From: Herbiconiux oxytropis
GTDB taxonomy: Bacteria; Actinomycetota; Actinomycetes; Actinomycetales; Microbacteriaceae
Direction: 5' to 3'
DNA length: 64,000 bases
Assembly: GCF_024979315.1 (NCBI RefSeq)
Contig: NZ_JANLCK010000002.1
Coordinates: 310,001 to 374,000, forward strand
In this document: positions 52,032-63,455 of the stretch, in pieces
Layout: every line of letters begins with the position of its first letter
Position numbering within the stretch: the first letter of the stretch is position 1
The notes under the pieces: model-generated
Told to the model about the DNA's origin: nothing
Databases searched by the model: none
What the model saw: only the letters and a program-made list of their open reading frames with translations
Made by a program: the position numbers and the translations under genes

Positions 52032-53016
52032 CCAGGACTGGTTCGACAAGGACTTCTACAAGGTTCTCGGGGTGTCGAAAGACATCTCGGACGCCGAGCT
52101 GAAGAAGGCGTACCGCAAGCTCGCCCGGCAGTACCACCCCGATTCCAATCAGGGTGATGCCAAGGCGGAGGCGAAGTTCAAGGAGATCAGCGAGGCCTAC
52201 TCGGTGCTCTCCGACGCCGAGCAGCGCAAGGAGTACGACCAGATCCGCGCGATGGGCTCCGGTGCCCGCTTCACGGCGGGTGGGGGAGGCCAGTCCGGCG
52301 GCTTCGAGGACGTCTTCGGCGGCATGTTCGGCGGAGGCGGAGGCGGAGGCGGCCGCTCGCAGGGCTACAGCTACCAGCAGGCGCCCGGCGGCTTCGACGA
52401 CATCCTCGGCGGCATGTTCGGCGGTGCCCGTGGCGGGCGTGCGGGCTTCGGCGCGTACGGACCGACCCCGGGGCGGGATGTCACGGCTCGCACGACCATC
52501 GACTTCATCACCGCGGTCAAGGGCGACACCATCAAGCTGCAGACGGCGGATGGCAAGCCGATCACGGTGAAGATCCCGGCGGGCGTGGCCGACCAGCAGA
52601 AGATCAAGCTGCGCGGCAAGGGCGAGCCCTCGCCCGACGGCGGTGAGCCGGGCGACATCGTGCTCACGGTGTCGGTGCGGAAGCATCCGGTGTTCGAGCG
52701 CGACGGGTTGAACCTCCGCGTGAACGTGCCGGTGACCTTCGTGGAGGCCACCCTCGGTGCCACCATCGAGGTGCCGACGCTCGGCGGCAGTCCCGTGAAG
52801 CTCAAGGTCGCACCGGGCACCCCGTCGGGGCGCGTGCTGCGGGTCAAAGGCCGCGGGGTCGAGACGGCCAAGGGCAAGGGCGATCTGCTCGCCGTGGTGC
52901 AGGTGGCGGTTCCCGCCCACCTGTCGGCGGCGCAGCGCGAGGCGCTCGAGGCGTTCCACGCCGTGGAGCCGGCCGAGAACCCGCGCACCGAGCTGCTCGC
53001 CAAGGCGCGCGACTAG
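52024..53016 (+). CDS. dnaJ: DnaJ co-chaperone, type II (no zinc finger)
   Basis: 330 residues. J-domain at about 8-73 with the HPD motif (QYHPDSN), a Gly/Phe-rich region (about 85-150), and two C-terminal beta domains beginning near DVTARTTIDF. The four CXXCXGXG zinc repeats of type I DnaJ are absent; the chain passes from DFITAVKGDTIKL straight to KIPAGVADQQKIKLRGKG. Such CbpA-like proteins stimulate DnaK but bind clients differently. The ATG at 52024 overlaps grpE; it starts MASQDWFDKDFYKVLGV. Confidence 0.93.
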   Translation: MASQDWFDKDFYKVLGVSKDISDAELKKAYRKLARQYHPDSNQGDAKAEAKFKEISEAYSVLSDAEQRKEYDQIRAMGSGARFTAGGGGQSGGFEDVFGGMFGGGGGGGGRSQGYSYQQAPGGFDDILGGMFGGARGGRAGFGAYGPTPGRDVTARTTIDFITAVKGDTIKLQTADGKPITVKIPAGVADQQKIKLRGKGEPSPDGGEPGDIVLTVSVRKHPVFERDGLNLRVNVPVTFVEATLGATIEVPTLGGSPVKLKVAPGTPSGRVLRVKGRGVETAKGKGDLLAVVQVAVPAHLSAAQREALEAFHAVEPAENPRTELLAKARD

Positions 53017-53075
53017 CACGCCACGTCGGGGGTGGGAGACGCCACTACTGTCAAGTCAGAGAGCGGAGGATGATC

Positions 53076-53501
53076 GTGAACGAGGTCGACGAGAACTCTC
53101 CGCTGTTCGCCATCGCGGTGGCGGCGGAGCTGGCGGGGATGCACCCGCAGACCCTCCGGCAGTACGACAAGCTCGGCCTCGTGCGGCCCACCCGCACGGC
53201 CGGCAAGTCGCGCCGCTACTCGATGCGCGACGTCGTGCAGCTGCGGGAGGTCGCGCGACTGTCCTCCGAGGGGGTCTCCCTCGAGGGCATCGCGCGCATC
53301 CTCCAGCTGGAGAACGAGGTGGCCTCCCTCTCGGCCCGCGTGCGCGAACTCGAAGGCGCACTCGCCGACGAGCTGCTCAACCGCCCGGGCCGGCGCGTCT
53401 TCGCCGCGGGCGTGGAGGGCGAGGTCATCTCGCTCAAACACGGCACCCGCACCCAGCGCCGCACCGAGCTCGTCATCTGGAAGCCGCTCACCGACCGCTG
53501 A
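53076..53501 (+). CDS. hspR: Heat-shock repressor HspR (MerR family)
   Basis: About 141 residues from the GTG at 53076, chosen because GGAGG lies six bases upstream; an ATG at 53070 would sit directly on the GGAGG. The HTH reads FAIAVAAELAGMHPQTLRQYDKLGLVRPTR, typical of HspR, followed by the wing KSRRYSMRDVVQLREVARL, a coiled coil (NEVASLSARVRELEGAL) and a basic C-terminal end. HspR binds HAIR sites with DnaK as co-repressor; three such sites are in the window. Confidence 0.95.
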   Translation: MNEVDENSPLFAIAVAAELAGMHPQTLRQYDKLGLVRPTRTAGKSRRYSMRDVVQLREVARLSSEGVSLEGIARILQLENEVASLSARVRELEGALADELLNRPGRRVFAAGVEGEVISLKHGTRTQRRTELVIWKPLTDR

Positions 53502-53538
53502 CGTTGACGGGCGCTCGTTCTCACGCGAAAGTGTGTGG

Positions 53539-54030
53539 ATGAGTATTGCTCGCTTTCCCTACGACCGCCCGGTGAGCGACGCCCGGGCCGCCCTGCTCGC
53601 CGGCGCCGCGCAGGGCGCACTGCTCTCCTCCGCCTGGGCGGTGGTGGGCTGGTTCTTCATCGGGCCCGAGCTCTACTCCCTGCTCGGCCTGGTCGCCGTG
53701 GTCGCCGCGATGCCCCTCGCGGCCGTGGCCGCGTGGGGCGGCGGCTACGCGGTGCTCCGCGGCTGCCGCGTGGCCAGGCCCGCGGACCTCTCCTGGTGGA
53801 CCCTCGGAGGCACCGCCGTTCTCGGAGGCCTCATCGCGCTCGTCGCCGGGGTCCTGGCCTTTCTGCTCTCGATCTTCACGGTGGTCGTCCTATGGACGGG
53901 CGACCGCATCGAGCCCATCGTGATCGGCGCCGTCACGGCGACCTCGGTCGCGACCGTCCTGATCGGGATGATCGTGTCCCTGAGCGCGTCCCGTGCTCTT
54001 CGCCCGAGGCTTCCCGCCCCCCTGCTCTGA
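53539..54030 (+). CDS. Hypothetical four-span membrane protein
   Basis: About 163 residues from the ATG at 53539 (a GTG two codons earlier is also possible). Four hydrophobic helices are visible: about 18-40, 43-65, 85-110 and 125-148, with no charged motif or cysteine. No family was recognised and there is no clear ribosome-binding site. It stands alone between hspR and the methyltransferase gene on the same strand. Confidence 0.5.
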   Translation: MSIARFPYDRPVSDARAALLAGAAQGALLSSAWAVVGWFFIGPELYSLLGLVAVVAAMPLAAVAAWGGGYAVLRGCRVARPADLSWWTLGGTAVLGGLIALVAGVLAFLLSIFTVVVLWTGDRIEPIVIGAVTATSVATVLIGMIVSLSASRALRPRLPAPLL

Positions 54031-54047
54031 CCCGCGGTGGCAGCGCG

Positions 54048-54053
54048 TACGGT
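54048..54053 (+). promoter_or_regulatory. -10 element TACGGT, leaderless start
   Basis: TACGGT, six bases (TGAGGT), then GTG at 54060. Here TGAGGT could also act weakly as a ribosome-binding sequence, but it abuts the start codon. Confidence 0.5.
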
Positions 54054-54059
54054 TGAGGT

Positions 54060-55244
54060 GTGACCGACTTCTCCTTCGAGGCCCTGCGCCGGTATCCCGA
54101 TGTCGAAGCCGACAACCTGTTCGCCTCGGATGCGAGCGACCGGCTGATCCTCGACAGCGCGGCCGACGACCTCGAGGCCACGGCCGACGAGCCCGGCCGG
54201 GTCGTCGTGATCGGCGACCACTACGGCGCCCTCACCCTGGGCGCCGCGGCCGTGCTCGACCTGCACGGGATCCGGGTGCACCAGGATCCGCTCGCCGGAG
54301 AGCTCGCGCTCGCCGCCAACGCGCGCCGAGCCGCCGGCGTCGACCTCAGCGGTCGCTACCGAAGCCTCCCGCTCGGGCGGGAGCTGCTCGAGGGCGCCAC
54401 CGTGGTGCTGCTCCAGCTGCCGCGGAGCCTCGCCGAGCTCGACGACATCGCGCGTGCGGTGGCCGCGCACGCGCATCCCGAGGTCGTGGTCTACGCCGGG
54501 GGGCGGGTCAAGCACATGACGACGGCCATGAACGAGGTGCTCGAGGCCTCGTTCACCTCGGTCACGGCCTCGCTCGCCCGCCAGAAGTCGCGCGTGCTCG
54601 TGGCCACGGGACGACGCGACGATGTGGCACCGGCCGCCGTGCGACGCGAGCGGCACGACGACGCCGGGCTCTGGGTGGCGGCCGTCGGCGGCGCCTTCGC
54701 GGGCACCCGGATCGACATCGGCACCCGTCTGCTGCTCGACCACCTCGACGCCGTGGCGCCTCGGGCGGGCACCGTGGTCGACCTCGGCTGCGGCACGGGC
54801 GTGCTCGCAGCCTCGATGGCCCTGCGGCGACCCGCGCTTCGAGTGCTGGCCTCCGACCAGTCCGCGTCGGCGGTGGCCTCGGCCGTCGCGACCATGGAGG
54901 CCAACGGGCTCGGCGCATCCGGTGTCTCCGGTTTCGGGGCCGGAGCTGCGCGCCCGGGTGGCCCCGTGGAGGTCGTGCGCGACGACGCTCTGAGCACGTT
55001 CGGCGACGCGAGCGCCGATGCCGTGCTCCTCAATCCGCCGTTCCACGTGGGGTCGACGGTGCACGCCGGCATCGCCCTCAAGCTCTTCGAGGCGGCCGGC
55101 CGGGTGCTCGTGCCCGGGGGCGAGCTGTGGACCGTGTTCAACTCCCACCTCGCTTACCGCGCCGCACTGCAGCGGGCGATCGGGCCGACCCGTCAGGTCG
55201 ACCGCAACGCCAAGTTCACGCTCATGGTGTCGACGAAGCGCTGA
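54060..55244 (+). CDS. Class I SAM methyltransferase, RsmC/RlmG-like
   Basis: 394 residues in two domains, as in the rRNA guanine-N2 methyltransferases RsmC and RlmG. The N-terminal half is a degenerate methyltransferase-like fold; the C-terminal half has SAM motif VVDLGCGTGVLAASMAL near residue 240 and the catalytic NPPFHVG motif near residue 323. The NPPF motif fits methylation of an exocyclic amine on a base. Its 3' end overlaps the convergent mannosyltransferase gene by 23 bases. Confidence 0.82.
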   Translation: MTDFSFEALRRYPDVEADNLFASDASDRLILDSAADDLEATADEPGRVVVIGDHYGALTLGAAAVLDLHGIRVHQDPLAGELALAANARRAAGVDLSGRYRSLPLGRELLEGATVVLLQLPRSLAELDDIARAVAAHAHPEVVVYAGGRVKHMTTAMNEVLEASFTSVTASLARQKSRVLVATGRRDDVAPAAVRRERHDDAGLWVAAVGGAFAGTRIDIGTRLLLDHLDAVAPRAGTVVDLGCGTGVLAASMALRRPALRVLASDQSASAVASAVATMEANGLGASGVSGFGAGAARPGGPVEVVRDDALSTFGDASADAVLLNPPFHVGSTVHAGIALKLFEAAGRVLVPGGELWTVFNSHLAYRAALQRAIGPTRQVDRNAKFTLMVSTKR

Positions 55245-56904
55245 ACCCCGCGGCCGGTGACGCCTGGGCGGATGCCGACCGAGCGGATCGTGCTGCCCGT
55301 GACAGCACGAGGGCTCTCCCGGATCGGCTTCGGGCGTAGAACGCCTCGGCCAGGAGGAGCACGCCCGCGACGCCCACGAGCGAGGTCGCGATGACGGCGC
55401 TCGGGATGAGTCGCCCGCCGTCCATGCGCTGCACGAGGTCGAGCGGCTCGGCGAGACCGATGAGCATGAAGAACGCCGTGCTGTAGACGGCGAGACGGAT
55501 GCGGCGGATGCCGTCGAGACCCGCGAGCGCGAGGAACGCGAGCAGCCACAGCGCGTACCACGGGTGGATGACGGGTGAGGCGAGGGTGATCGCGGCGAAG
55601 CAGATGAACAGGAGCCAGAGCGGGTCGATCCCGCGACGAGCGATCAGCGCGGCGGCGGCCACGGCGCATCCGGCCGCGAGGAGCGCGATCTTCACGACCG
55701 TCTGCACGATCTCGCCGTCGACGCCCACGGCGTTGGCGAAACCGCCGAGGGTGACGCCGAGGATGTTCGCGGGCGCGTACCAGGACGAGATGGTGGCGGG
55801 GGTCGAGAGCGCGGCGATCCAGCCCACACCGACTCCCAGGGCGAAGCCGAGCACCGCGATGCCGCCGAGCGCGATGCCGGCGACGGCGGCCCAGCGGCCG
55901 AGGAGCGGGCCCCATGCGGGCAGGGTGGGGCGGGTGGAGCCGATGCGAGCCGTGCCGGTGCTGGTGCTGGTGCCGGTGCCGGAGCCGGACGCGCGCGTCG
56001 CGCGGGCTGCCCGCGTCGCATCCATCGCCCAGATGATGCCGACGATCGGCAGCGCGATCACGGCGATCGGCTTCACACCGATGGCGAGGGCGACGAGCAC
56101 GGCGCCGAGCACCGGCCGGCGGTCGAGCGCGTAGAAGACGCCACCCGCGATGAGGCCGAGCATGAGGGAGTCGTTGTGACCCGCCACCACGAAGTTCATC
56201 AGCACGAGCGGGCTCGCGGTGACCAGCCACAGCACGACCGCCGCGTCGCGCCCTCGGCGGTTCGCGATCCGCCACGCGAAGTAGGCCAGGAGCGCGAGCC
56301 CCGCCACCGCGATGAGCCGGAAGGCGAAGACCCCGACCTCGCTCGGCAGGCCACCGGTGGTGACGGCCACGATCCGCTCGAGCCAGACGAAGACCGGGCC
56401 GTAGGGTGTTGGCGTGTCGGCCCACAGCGGATCGACCCCGATGCCGAACCAGCCCGGGATGCTCGAGACGCCGTTCTCGTAGGGGTTGAGGCCCGCGGCG
56501 ACGAGGCGGCCCTGGGCGAGGTAGGCGAACATGTCGCGGCTGAAGAGGGGGAGGGAGAAGAGCAGGGGGAGGGTCCAGGCGGCGGCGGAGACGACGACCG
56601 GGGCGGTGCCGGTGCTCTCTGCCGGGCTGCTGCTGCGGAGACTGTCGGTGCCGACGCGGCGGCCGCGCCGCATCAGCTCGAAGCCGAGCGACAGCCACGC
56701 GGCGAGCAGCAGCACGGCGCCGCCCGCCACGAGCACGCCGCTCGCGATCACGGTGCTGCGCGCCCCGCGGAGGGCCGCCAGCGCGGCGATGTCATGCAGC
56801 ACGGAGAGCGGGGCGATCCAGCCGACCCCGTAGGAGCCGAGAGTGATGGCGATCGCGCCCGCGATGCCGACGAGCAGGCGGATGCGGGGAGGGAACGGTG
56901 CCAC
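55222..56904 (-). CDS. mptB: Polyprenol-phosphomannose-dependent alpha-1,6-mannosyltransferase, MptB-like
   Basis: 560 residues, 12 to 13 membrane helices, GT-C fold. The loop [27 protein letters not shown] contains the catalytic Asp of the MptA/MptB family, and [16 protein letters not shown] is a second conserved loop. A Ser/Gly/Thr-rich cytoplasmic insertion lies at about residues 300-320. These enzymes extend the mannan core of lipomannan or lipoglycans outside the membrane. The GTG start is preceded by TGGAAG only. It is divergent from clpB and convergent with the methyltransferase gene. Confidence 0.75.
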   Translation of the reverse strand: MAPFPPRIRLLVGIAGAIAITLGSYGVGWIAPLSVLHDIAALAALRGARSTVIASGVLVAGGAVLLLAAWLSLGFELMRRGRRVGTDSLRSSSPAESTGTAPVVVSAAAWTLPLLFSLPLFSRDMFAYLAQGRLVAAGLNPYENGVSSIPGWFGIGVDPLWADTPTPYGPVFVWLERIVAVTTGGLPSEVGVFAFRLIAVAGLALLAYFAWRIANRRGRDAAVVLWLVTASPLVLMNFVVAGHNDSLMLGLIAGGVFYALDRRPVLGAVLVALAIGVKPIAVIALPIVGIIWAMDATRAARATRASGSGTGTSTSTGTARIGSTRPTLPAWGPLLGRWAAVAGIALGGIAVLGFALGVGVGWIAALSTPATISSWYAPANILGVTLGGFANAVGVDGEIVQTVVKIALLAAGCAVAAAALIARRGIDPLWLLFICFAAITLASPVIHPWYALWLLAFLALAGLDGIRRIRLAVYSTAFFMLIGLAEPLDLVQRMDGGRLIPSAVIATSLVGVAGVLLLAEAFYARSRSGRALVLSRAARSARSASAQASPAAGFSASSTP

Positions 56905-56973
56905 GCTTCCAGAGGTACCACCCGAGTCTTAACGCCCGCCCAACACTGGTGGCACGTTCGCCGCTCTGCTAAA

Positions 56974-56994
56974 CTTGAGTCAGATCAACTCAAC
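56974..56994. promoter_or_regulatory. HAIR operator upstream of clpB
   Basis: CTTGAGT-N7-ACTCAAC matches the HAIR consensus at 13 of 14 arm positions. It lies 60 bases before the clpB ATG and 70 bases before the divergent mannosyltransferase start, and places clpB in the HspR regulon. Confidence 0.9.
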
Positions 56995-57054
56995 TTTGAG
57001 ATCCGCTCTCTCCGAGCGGCATCCGGCGAGACCAGGAAGAGGAACACACAGAGA

Positions 57055-59208
<2,154 letters not shown>

Positions 59209-59224
59209 GGGCCGATGCTGTCGG

Positions 59225-59248
59225 CGGGCCGAGCGGCGGCTCGGCCCG
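59225..59248 (+). terminator. Hairpin after clpB
   Basis: A perfect nine-pair stem CGGGCCGAG/CTCGGCCCG around a six-base loop, 17 bases after the clpB stop. No T tract follows, as for most hairpins here. Confidence 0.65.
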
Positions 59249-59268
59249 GGCGGGCGATGGCGCTCGCT

Positions 59269-59287
59269 CTGAGTAGGAACTGCTCAG
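59269..59287. promoter_or_regulatory. Inverted repeat upstream of first propeller paralog
   Basis: CTGAGTAG-GAA-CTGCTCAG, seven of eight arm pairs. The same element, GAGTAG-GAA-CTACTC, stands upstream of the second paralog at a similar distance from the start codon (82 and 75 bases). Confidence 0.55.
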
Positions 59288-59368
59288 TGAGGGCGCGGTC
59301 ACATGGGGGACAAGATGGGGACCGATCGCATCAGATCGGTCCCGTACTCGTACTCTGCGAGGTCCCGC

Positions 59369-61303
59369 ATGTCATCCGTTCACCGTGTCGATTCCCCTCG
59401 ATCAGAGCGACGCAGTCGTACGCTCAGCGTGCTCCGGCTCGCGGTCATGGCCCTCACCGTGGCGCTCGTCCCCGCGTTCGCTCCCGGTTGGAGCGCCTCC
59501 GCGGCGCCGGAGGAAGTCAGCTCGATGCCGCCTCCCGGGGCAGTGGCGTCGTTCCCGCTCCCGAACCCGGACGGACTCCCCGTCGCGCTCGCCGCGGGTG
59601 CCGACGGAACGGTCTGGGTGGGGGTCTTCGCAGACAAGCAGGTGCACCACCTTGCGCGCGACGGGTCGGTGATCGCGACGGTCCAGCTGACGGGCGGCCC
59701 GTCGCACATGACGAGCGATCACGCGGGAGGAGTCTGGGTGGCGGAGTTCGCCGCGAACACGATCGGGCACGTCTCCGCGGAAGGCGTGGTGTCGGAGCAG
59801 GTCATCCCAACGGCGAACTCCTTGCCCGCCGAGGTCTACGACTCAGGCGACTATGTCTTCTTCACGGAGAGCGCCTCCGGAAAGTTGGGCCGGCTGACCA
59901 AGGCGACCGGGGTCATCGACGAGTTCGTCTATGAGAGCGCCGAGGGCATCTGGGACATCGATGGGATCGGAGACGAAGTCTGGGTGTACGACCGCGAGTC
60001 CGAGTTCTTCGTCATCTTCGGCCTCGATGGCGTGAAACGCGATGTGAAACCGGGCCAAGGTGTGCGCGACTTCGAACTGTCAGAGGCGGAGGCAGGCCAG
60101 ACACGGGTCGTCTTCGTGCACTACTTCCGGATCGACGCTTTTCTTGTCAAGAACGGGAAATGGACGCAGCAACCGGGCTGGATCGGTCCGTTGGGTCTCA
60201 ACGGCGTCACGTCGGTCAATGGAAGGGACTGGTGGTTCGGTCAGACAGGGGTGGGGGCGAGAGGCATCGAGAGTTCCCAGATCAGCTCTCCATCCGGTGT
60301 CGGGGTCCCGCAGGAGATCGTCGCGACGGGGGATCGGTATGTCTGGGTCGCGCGCGAGAAGGGTCGTATCGAACGGATCGATTCGTTCACCGTCGCTGCG
60401 GTGTCGAGGATAGGTGGGGCCGACCGCTACGAGGTGGCGGCAGCCATCGCGACGAGGTGGGGTTCTGCGGAGACGGTCTTCGTGGCGAGCGGGCAGAAGT
60501 TCGCAGACGCTCTGACCGTGGGCGCCCTGGCAGGGCGGATGGGGATCCCGCTGCTCTTGACGAAGAAGGACGACGTTCCGCTGGCGACGCAGGGGAGTCT
60601 GACCGAGCTCACGCCGAGTTACGTCGTGATCGTCGGGGGTGCAGAGTCCGTGTCGGCTGGCGCACTCGAGAAGATCGCCTCGTTCGCTCCAGGCGCGCAG
60701 ATCTCGAGGATCGGCGGAGCGGACCGTTACGAGGTCTCCCGGAATCTTCTCGACAGCGTGTACGCACCTCCTGCCTCGGGCGTGCTGTACATCGCCGACG
60801 GCCGGAAGTTCCCCGATGCCCTCTCCGCTGCGCCCGCCGCGACGGCCTCGTCGTCGGTCGTCCTCCTCGTCAACGGGGCGTCGGATAGCGCGCTTGGCCC
60901 GGCGGAGCGAGCGGTCATCACGAAGTACGCGACCGGAGGGACCATCAAGGTCATCGGTGGGCCGGCATCGATGAGTTTCACTGTAGAGGCGCAACTGAAG
61001 GAGATCGCCCCCGTCCTCAGGCTCGGTGGCGCCGACCGGTACGAAGTGTCCGAAGCCGTCATCCGTGACGCGTTCCCGCGGGCAAGAGCTGCCCTGATCG
61101 CGAGCGGCACCGCCTTCGCCGATGCTCTGGCGAGCGCTCCACTTGCCGAACGCATCGGTGGCCCGGTGTATCTGTCGCGCGCCGACTGTCTTCCCAGCGG
61201 CTCCCACGAGCTGTTCGGATCCCTTGGTATCGAAGAGGTGACGCTCGTGGGCGGGGTGAAGACGTTGAGCGGGAACGTCGAAGATCTCATCGAGTGCCGC
61301 TGA
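59369..61303 (+). CDS. Secreted beta-propeller protein with three CWB2 repeats, paralog 1
   Basis: About 644 residues from the ATG at 59369, chosen for GAGG upstream and the signal sequence that follows (basic RSERRSR, helix, ASAA). Residues about 50-330 resemble virginiamycin-B-lyase-type propellers, with repeated ADGTVWVGVF, GGVWVAEFAANTIGHVS and TESASGKLGRLT blades. The C-terminal half has three cell-wall-binding type 2 repeats (RIGGADRYEVA, RIGGADRYEVS, RLGGADRYEVS, each with FADALxxxPLA and VVIVGG). It should be secreted and held on wall polymers. The gene looks less GC-rich than its neighbours. Confidence 0.82.
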   Translation: MSSVHRVDSPRSERRSRTLSVLRLAVMALTVALVPAFAPGWSASAAPEEVSSMPPPGAVASFPLPNPDGLPVALAAGADGTVWVGVFADKQVHHLARDGSVIATVQLTGGPSHMTSDHAGGVWVAEFAANTIGHVSAEGVVSEQVIPTANSLPAEVYDSGDYVFFTESASGKLGRLTKATGVIDEFVYESAEGIWDIDGIGDEVWVYDRESEFFVIFGLDGVKRDVKPGQGVRDFELSEAEAGQTRVVFVHYFRIDAFLVKNGKWTQQPGWIGPLGLNGVTSVNGRDWWFGQTGVGARGIESSQISSPSGVGVPQEIVATGDRYVWVAREKGRIERIDSFTVAAVSRIGGADRYEVAAAIATRWGSAETVFVASGQKFADALTVGALAGRMGIPLLLTKKDDVPLATQGSLTELTPSYVVIVGGAESVSAGALEKIASFAPGAQISRIGGADRYEVSRNLLDSVYAPPASGVLYIADGRKFPDALSAAPAATASSSVVLLVNGASDSALGPAERAVITKYATGGTIKVIGGPASMSFTVEAQLKEIAPVLRLGGADRYEVSEAVIRDAFPRARAALIASGTAFADALASAPLAERIGGPVYLSRADCLPSGSHELFGSLGIEEVTLVGGVKTLSGNVEDLIECR

Positions 61304-61382
61304 CGGTGACCTGCTCTGCGGAACACGTGGTCCGCACGGTGCGCGTCGACGTGGATGCCGAGGGGAAGGGCCGGAGGCGACG

Positions 61383-61397
61383 GAGTAGGAACTACTC
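61383..61397. promoter_or_regulatory. Inverted repeat upstream of second propeller paralog
   Basis: GAGTAG-GAA-CTACTC, a perfect repeat in the 168-base gap between paralogs 1 and 2. It is shared with 59269-59287, so both genes probably answer to one regulator. Confidence 0.6.
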
Positions 61398-61471
61398 AGG
61401 GCTCCCGGCTCCTTTTCGCGCTCATCCTGGAAGGGCTGCGCTCGCACGTGAGAGCGGCGAAAGGATGTCCG

Positions 61472-63454
61472 ATGCCGAACCCCGCCGATCCCGCCCGCCC
61501 CAGCGCTCGCGCCAGCGCCCGCCCCACCCGCCGCGCAGGTCGCCGCGTGTCTGGCGCGCTCGGAGTGCTGCTGACGGCTGTCGTGCTCGGCTCCGGGCTC
61601 GCTGGCGTCTCGGCGGGAGCTGCTCCGGCCGACCCGCCGGCCCCGCCGCGCGACCCGGGAGCCCGCCTGGTCGAGTTCCCGCTCTCCAACCCGAACGGTG
61701 CGCCCAACGACATCGCGGCCGGGGCCGACGGCTCGGTGTGGGTGTCGGTGTACGTCGACCGCACGGTGCAGCGGATGTCGCGCGACGGCGCGATCCTCGC
61801 CACGGTGGGCCTCTCCGGAACCCCCATGAGTCTCGCCAGCGACAACGAGGGAGGAGTCTGGGCCACCGAATCCCTTTTCAACAGGATTGCCCATGTGTCG
61901 GCGGCGGGGGTGGTGAAGGAGTACGACCTCCCGACCCCCGGGTCGTTCCCCGCACGCATCTTCGATGGCGGCGACGAGGTGTACTACACCGCCGCGGCAA
62001 CCCAGAAGCTGGGGCGCCTCACGGAGTCGACGGGGGCGATCGAGGAGTTCGCGATCGCCGGTGCCGTGAAGCCCTGGGCCATCGACGGCCTGGACGACCA
62101 GGTCTGGGTGACCGACGAGCAGGCCCATAGGACATTCATCCTCGGCCGCGACGGATCCCGCGTGGAGTACACGACTTTCCTGACCTCGCCCACTGGCGTC
62201 GAACTGCAGTCCTCGACGGCCGGAGTGGTCACGGGGGTGCTGACGGAGAAAGACGAGGCGTTCACCTTCGTCAGCGAAGGTGCAGGCAAGAGCATGAAGT
62301 ACTACCCCCGCGCCGAGAGCCGCATGGACCTCAGCGGATTCGCCCTGCAGAGCGAACGGCTGTGGTACGTCGATCGCGGCACCAATACGATCGGCGTGGA
62401 CGGACCAGGCAGTGCTCCTGTCGATTTCACCGTGGCCACGGCCGACAGCGGGTTGACAGGAGTCGCGCTCACGGAGAACCGGTACGTCTGGAGCGTCGCG
62501 GCGCGGACCGGTCGGGTGATCCGGCTCGACATGCGCGTCGTACCCGGTGCCGATCGAGTGGGTGGCGTTGATCGTTTCGAGATGGCCGTCAACATGTCGC
62601 GTCGGGGAGACCGGTACGGGGGCCAGACGGTCTTCGTGGCGAGCGGCAGCTCCTTCGCCGACGCACTGAGCGCCGGCCCCCTCGCCGCGCATCAGAATGC
62701 ACCGATCCTCCTCACCGCGCAGGGGACGTTGCCTGACGTCACTCGCCGGGAGCTCACGCGGCTCGACCCCACGAGGGTCGTGGTCGTCGGCGGCCCGGCA
62801 TCCGTCTCCGACGCGGTACTGGGGGCGATCCGGCGCGAGACGCGCGCGAAGGTGGAGCGTATAGGCGGCAGTGACCGCTATGCCGTGTCGCGCGCGCTGC
62901 TCGCGAGTGACCTCGCTCCCGCACCGGGCAAGACGCTCTATGTGGCCAGCGGCAAGAGTTCTGCCGACGCTCTCTCGGCCACCCCCGCAGCGGCACATTT
63001 CGACGCGGGCATCCTGCTGGTCAGCGGCGGCGCAGCCGCTCTCTCAGGCGACGACCTAGCGGTCATCGAGGAGTATGCAGCCGCCGGTGCAACAGTCAAG
63101 ATCGCCGGTGGGGCGGCATCCGTCAGTGCCGGCATCGAAGCGCAGCTGGCGTCGCTCGGGCCGGTCAAGCGATTCGGCGGCGCCGACCGCTACGAAGTAT
63201 CGCAAGCGATCAACGAAGACGCCTTCCCCCGGGCCAACCGCGCCTATTTCGCGAGCGGGACGAGCTTCCCCGACGCGCTCGCAGGAGGGGCAGTGGCCGG
63301 CTCTGAGGACTATCCCGTCTACCTGACCAAGCCGAACTGCGTGCCGGAACGAGTGCTCGACCTTCTGACCGCGTCTGAGGTCGACCACGTGACGCTTCTC
63401 GGCGGTGAACGGACACTCACGAACGCCGTGCTCGAGTTCACCACCTGCGGCTGA
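61472..63454 (+). CDS. Secreted beta-propeller protein with three CWB2 repeats, paralog 2
   Basis: 660 residues from the ATG at 61472, which has AAAGGA at a good distance. A twin-Arg-like basic N-terminus (PTRRAGRRV) precedes the signal helix. The propeller has the same blade wording as paralog 1 (LVEFPLSNPNGAPNDIAAGADGSVWVSVY and similar) and the three CWB2 repeats are VGGVDRFEMA, IGGSDRYAVS and FGGADRYEVS. The domain plan is the same as in paralog 1, but the sequence has diverged clearly. It is one base from paralog 3, so they are one transcript. Confidence 0.82.
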   Translation: MPNPADPARPSARASARPTRRAGRRVSGALGVLLTAVVLGSGLAGVSAGAAPADPPAPPRDPGARLVEFPLSNPNGAPNDIAAGADGSVWVSVYVDRTVQRMSRDGAILATVGLSGTPMSLASDNEGGVWATESLFNRIAHVSAAGVVKEYDLPTPGSFPARIFDGGDEVYYTAAATQKLGRLTESTGAIEEFAIAGAVKPWAIDGLDDQVWVTDEQAHRTFILGRDGSRVEYTTFLTSPTGVELQSSTAGVVTGVLTEKDEAFTFVSEGAGKSMKYYPRAESRMDLSGFALQSERLWYVDRGTNTIGVDGPGSAPVDFTVATADSGLTGVALTENRYVWSVAARTGRVIRLDMRVVPGADRVGGVDRFEMAVNMSRRGDRYGGQTVFVASGSSFADALSAGPLAAHQNAPILLTAQGTLPDVTRRELTRLDPTRVVVVGGPASVSDAVLGAIRRETRAKVERIGGSDRYAVSRALLASDLAPAPGKTLYVASGKSSADALSATPAAAHFDAGILLVSGGAAALSGDDLAVIEEYAAAGATVKIAGGAASVSAGIEAQLASLGPVKRFGGADRYEVSQAINEDAFPRANRAYFASGTSFPDALAGGAVAGSEDYPVYLTKPNCVPERVLDLLTASEVDHVTLLGGERTLTNAVLEFTTCG

Positions 63455-63455
63455 C

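Noticed and set aside
59277-59310. GGAACT followed 16 bases later by GTC as an ECF-sigma promoter for the first propeller gene
   Set aside because: The second paralog shares GGAACT but has no matching -10 element at that distance; the inverted repeat explains the conservation better.
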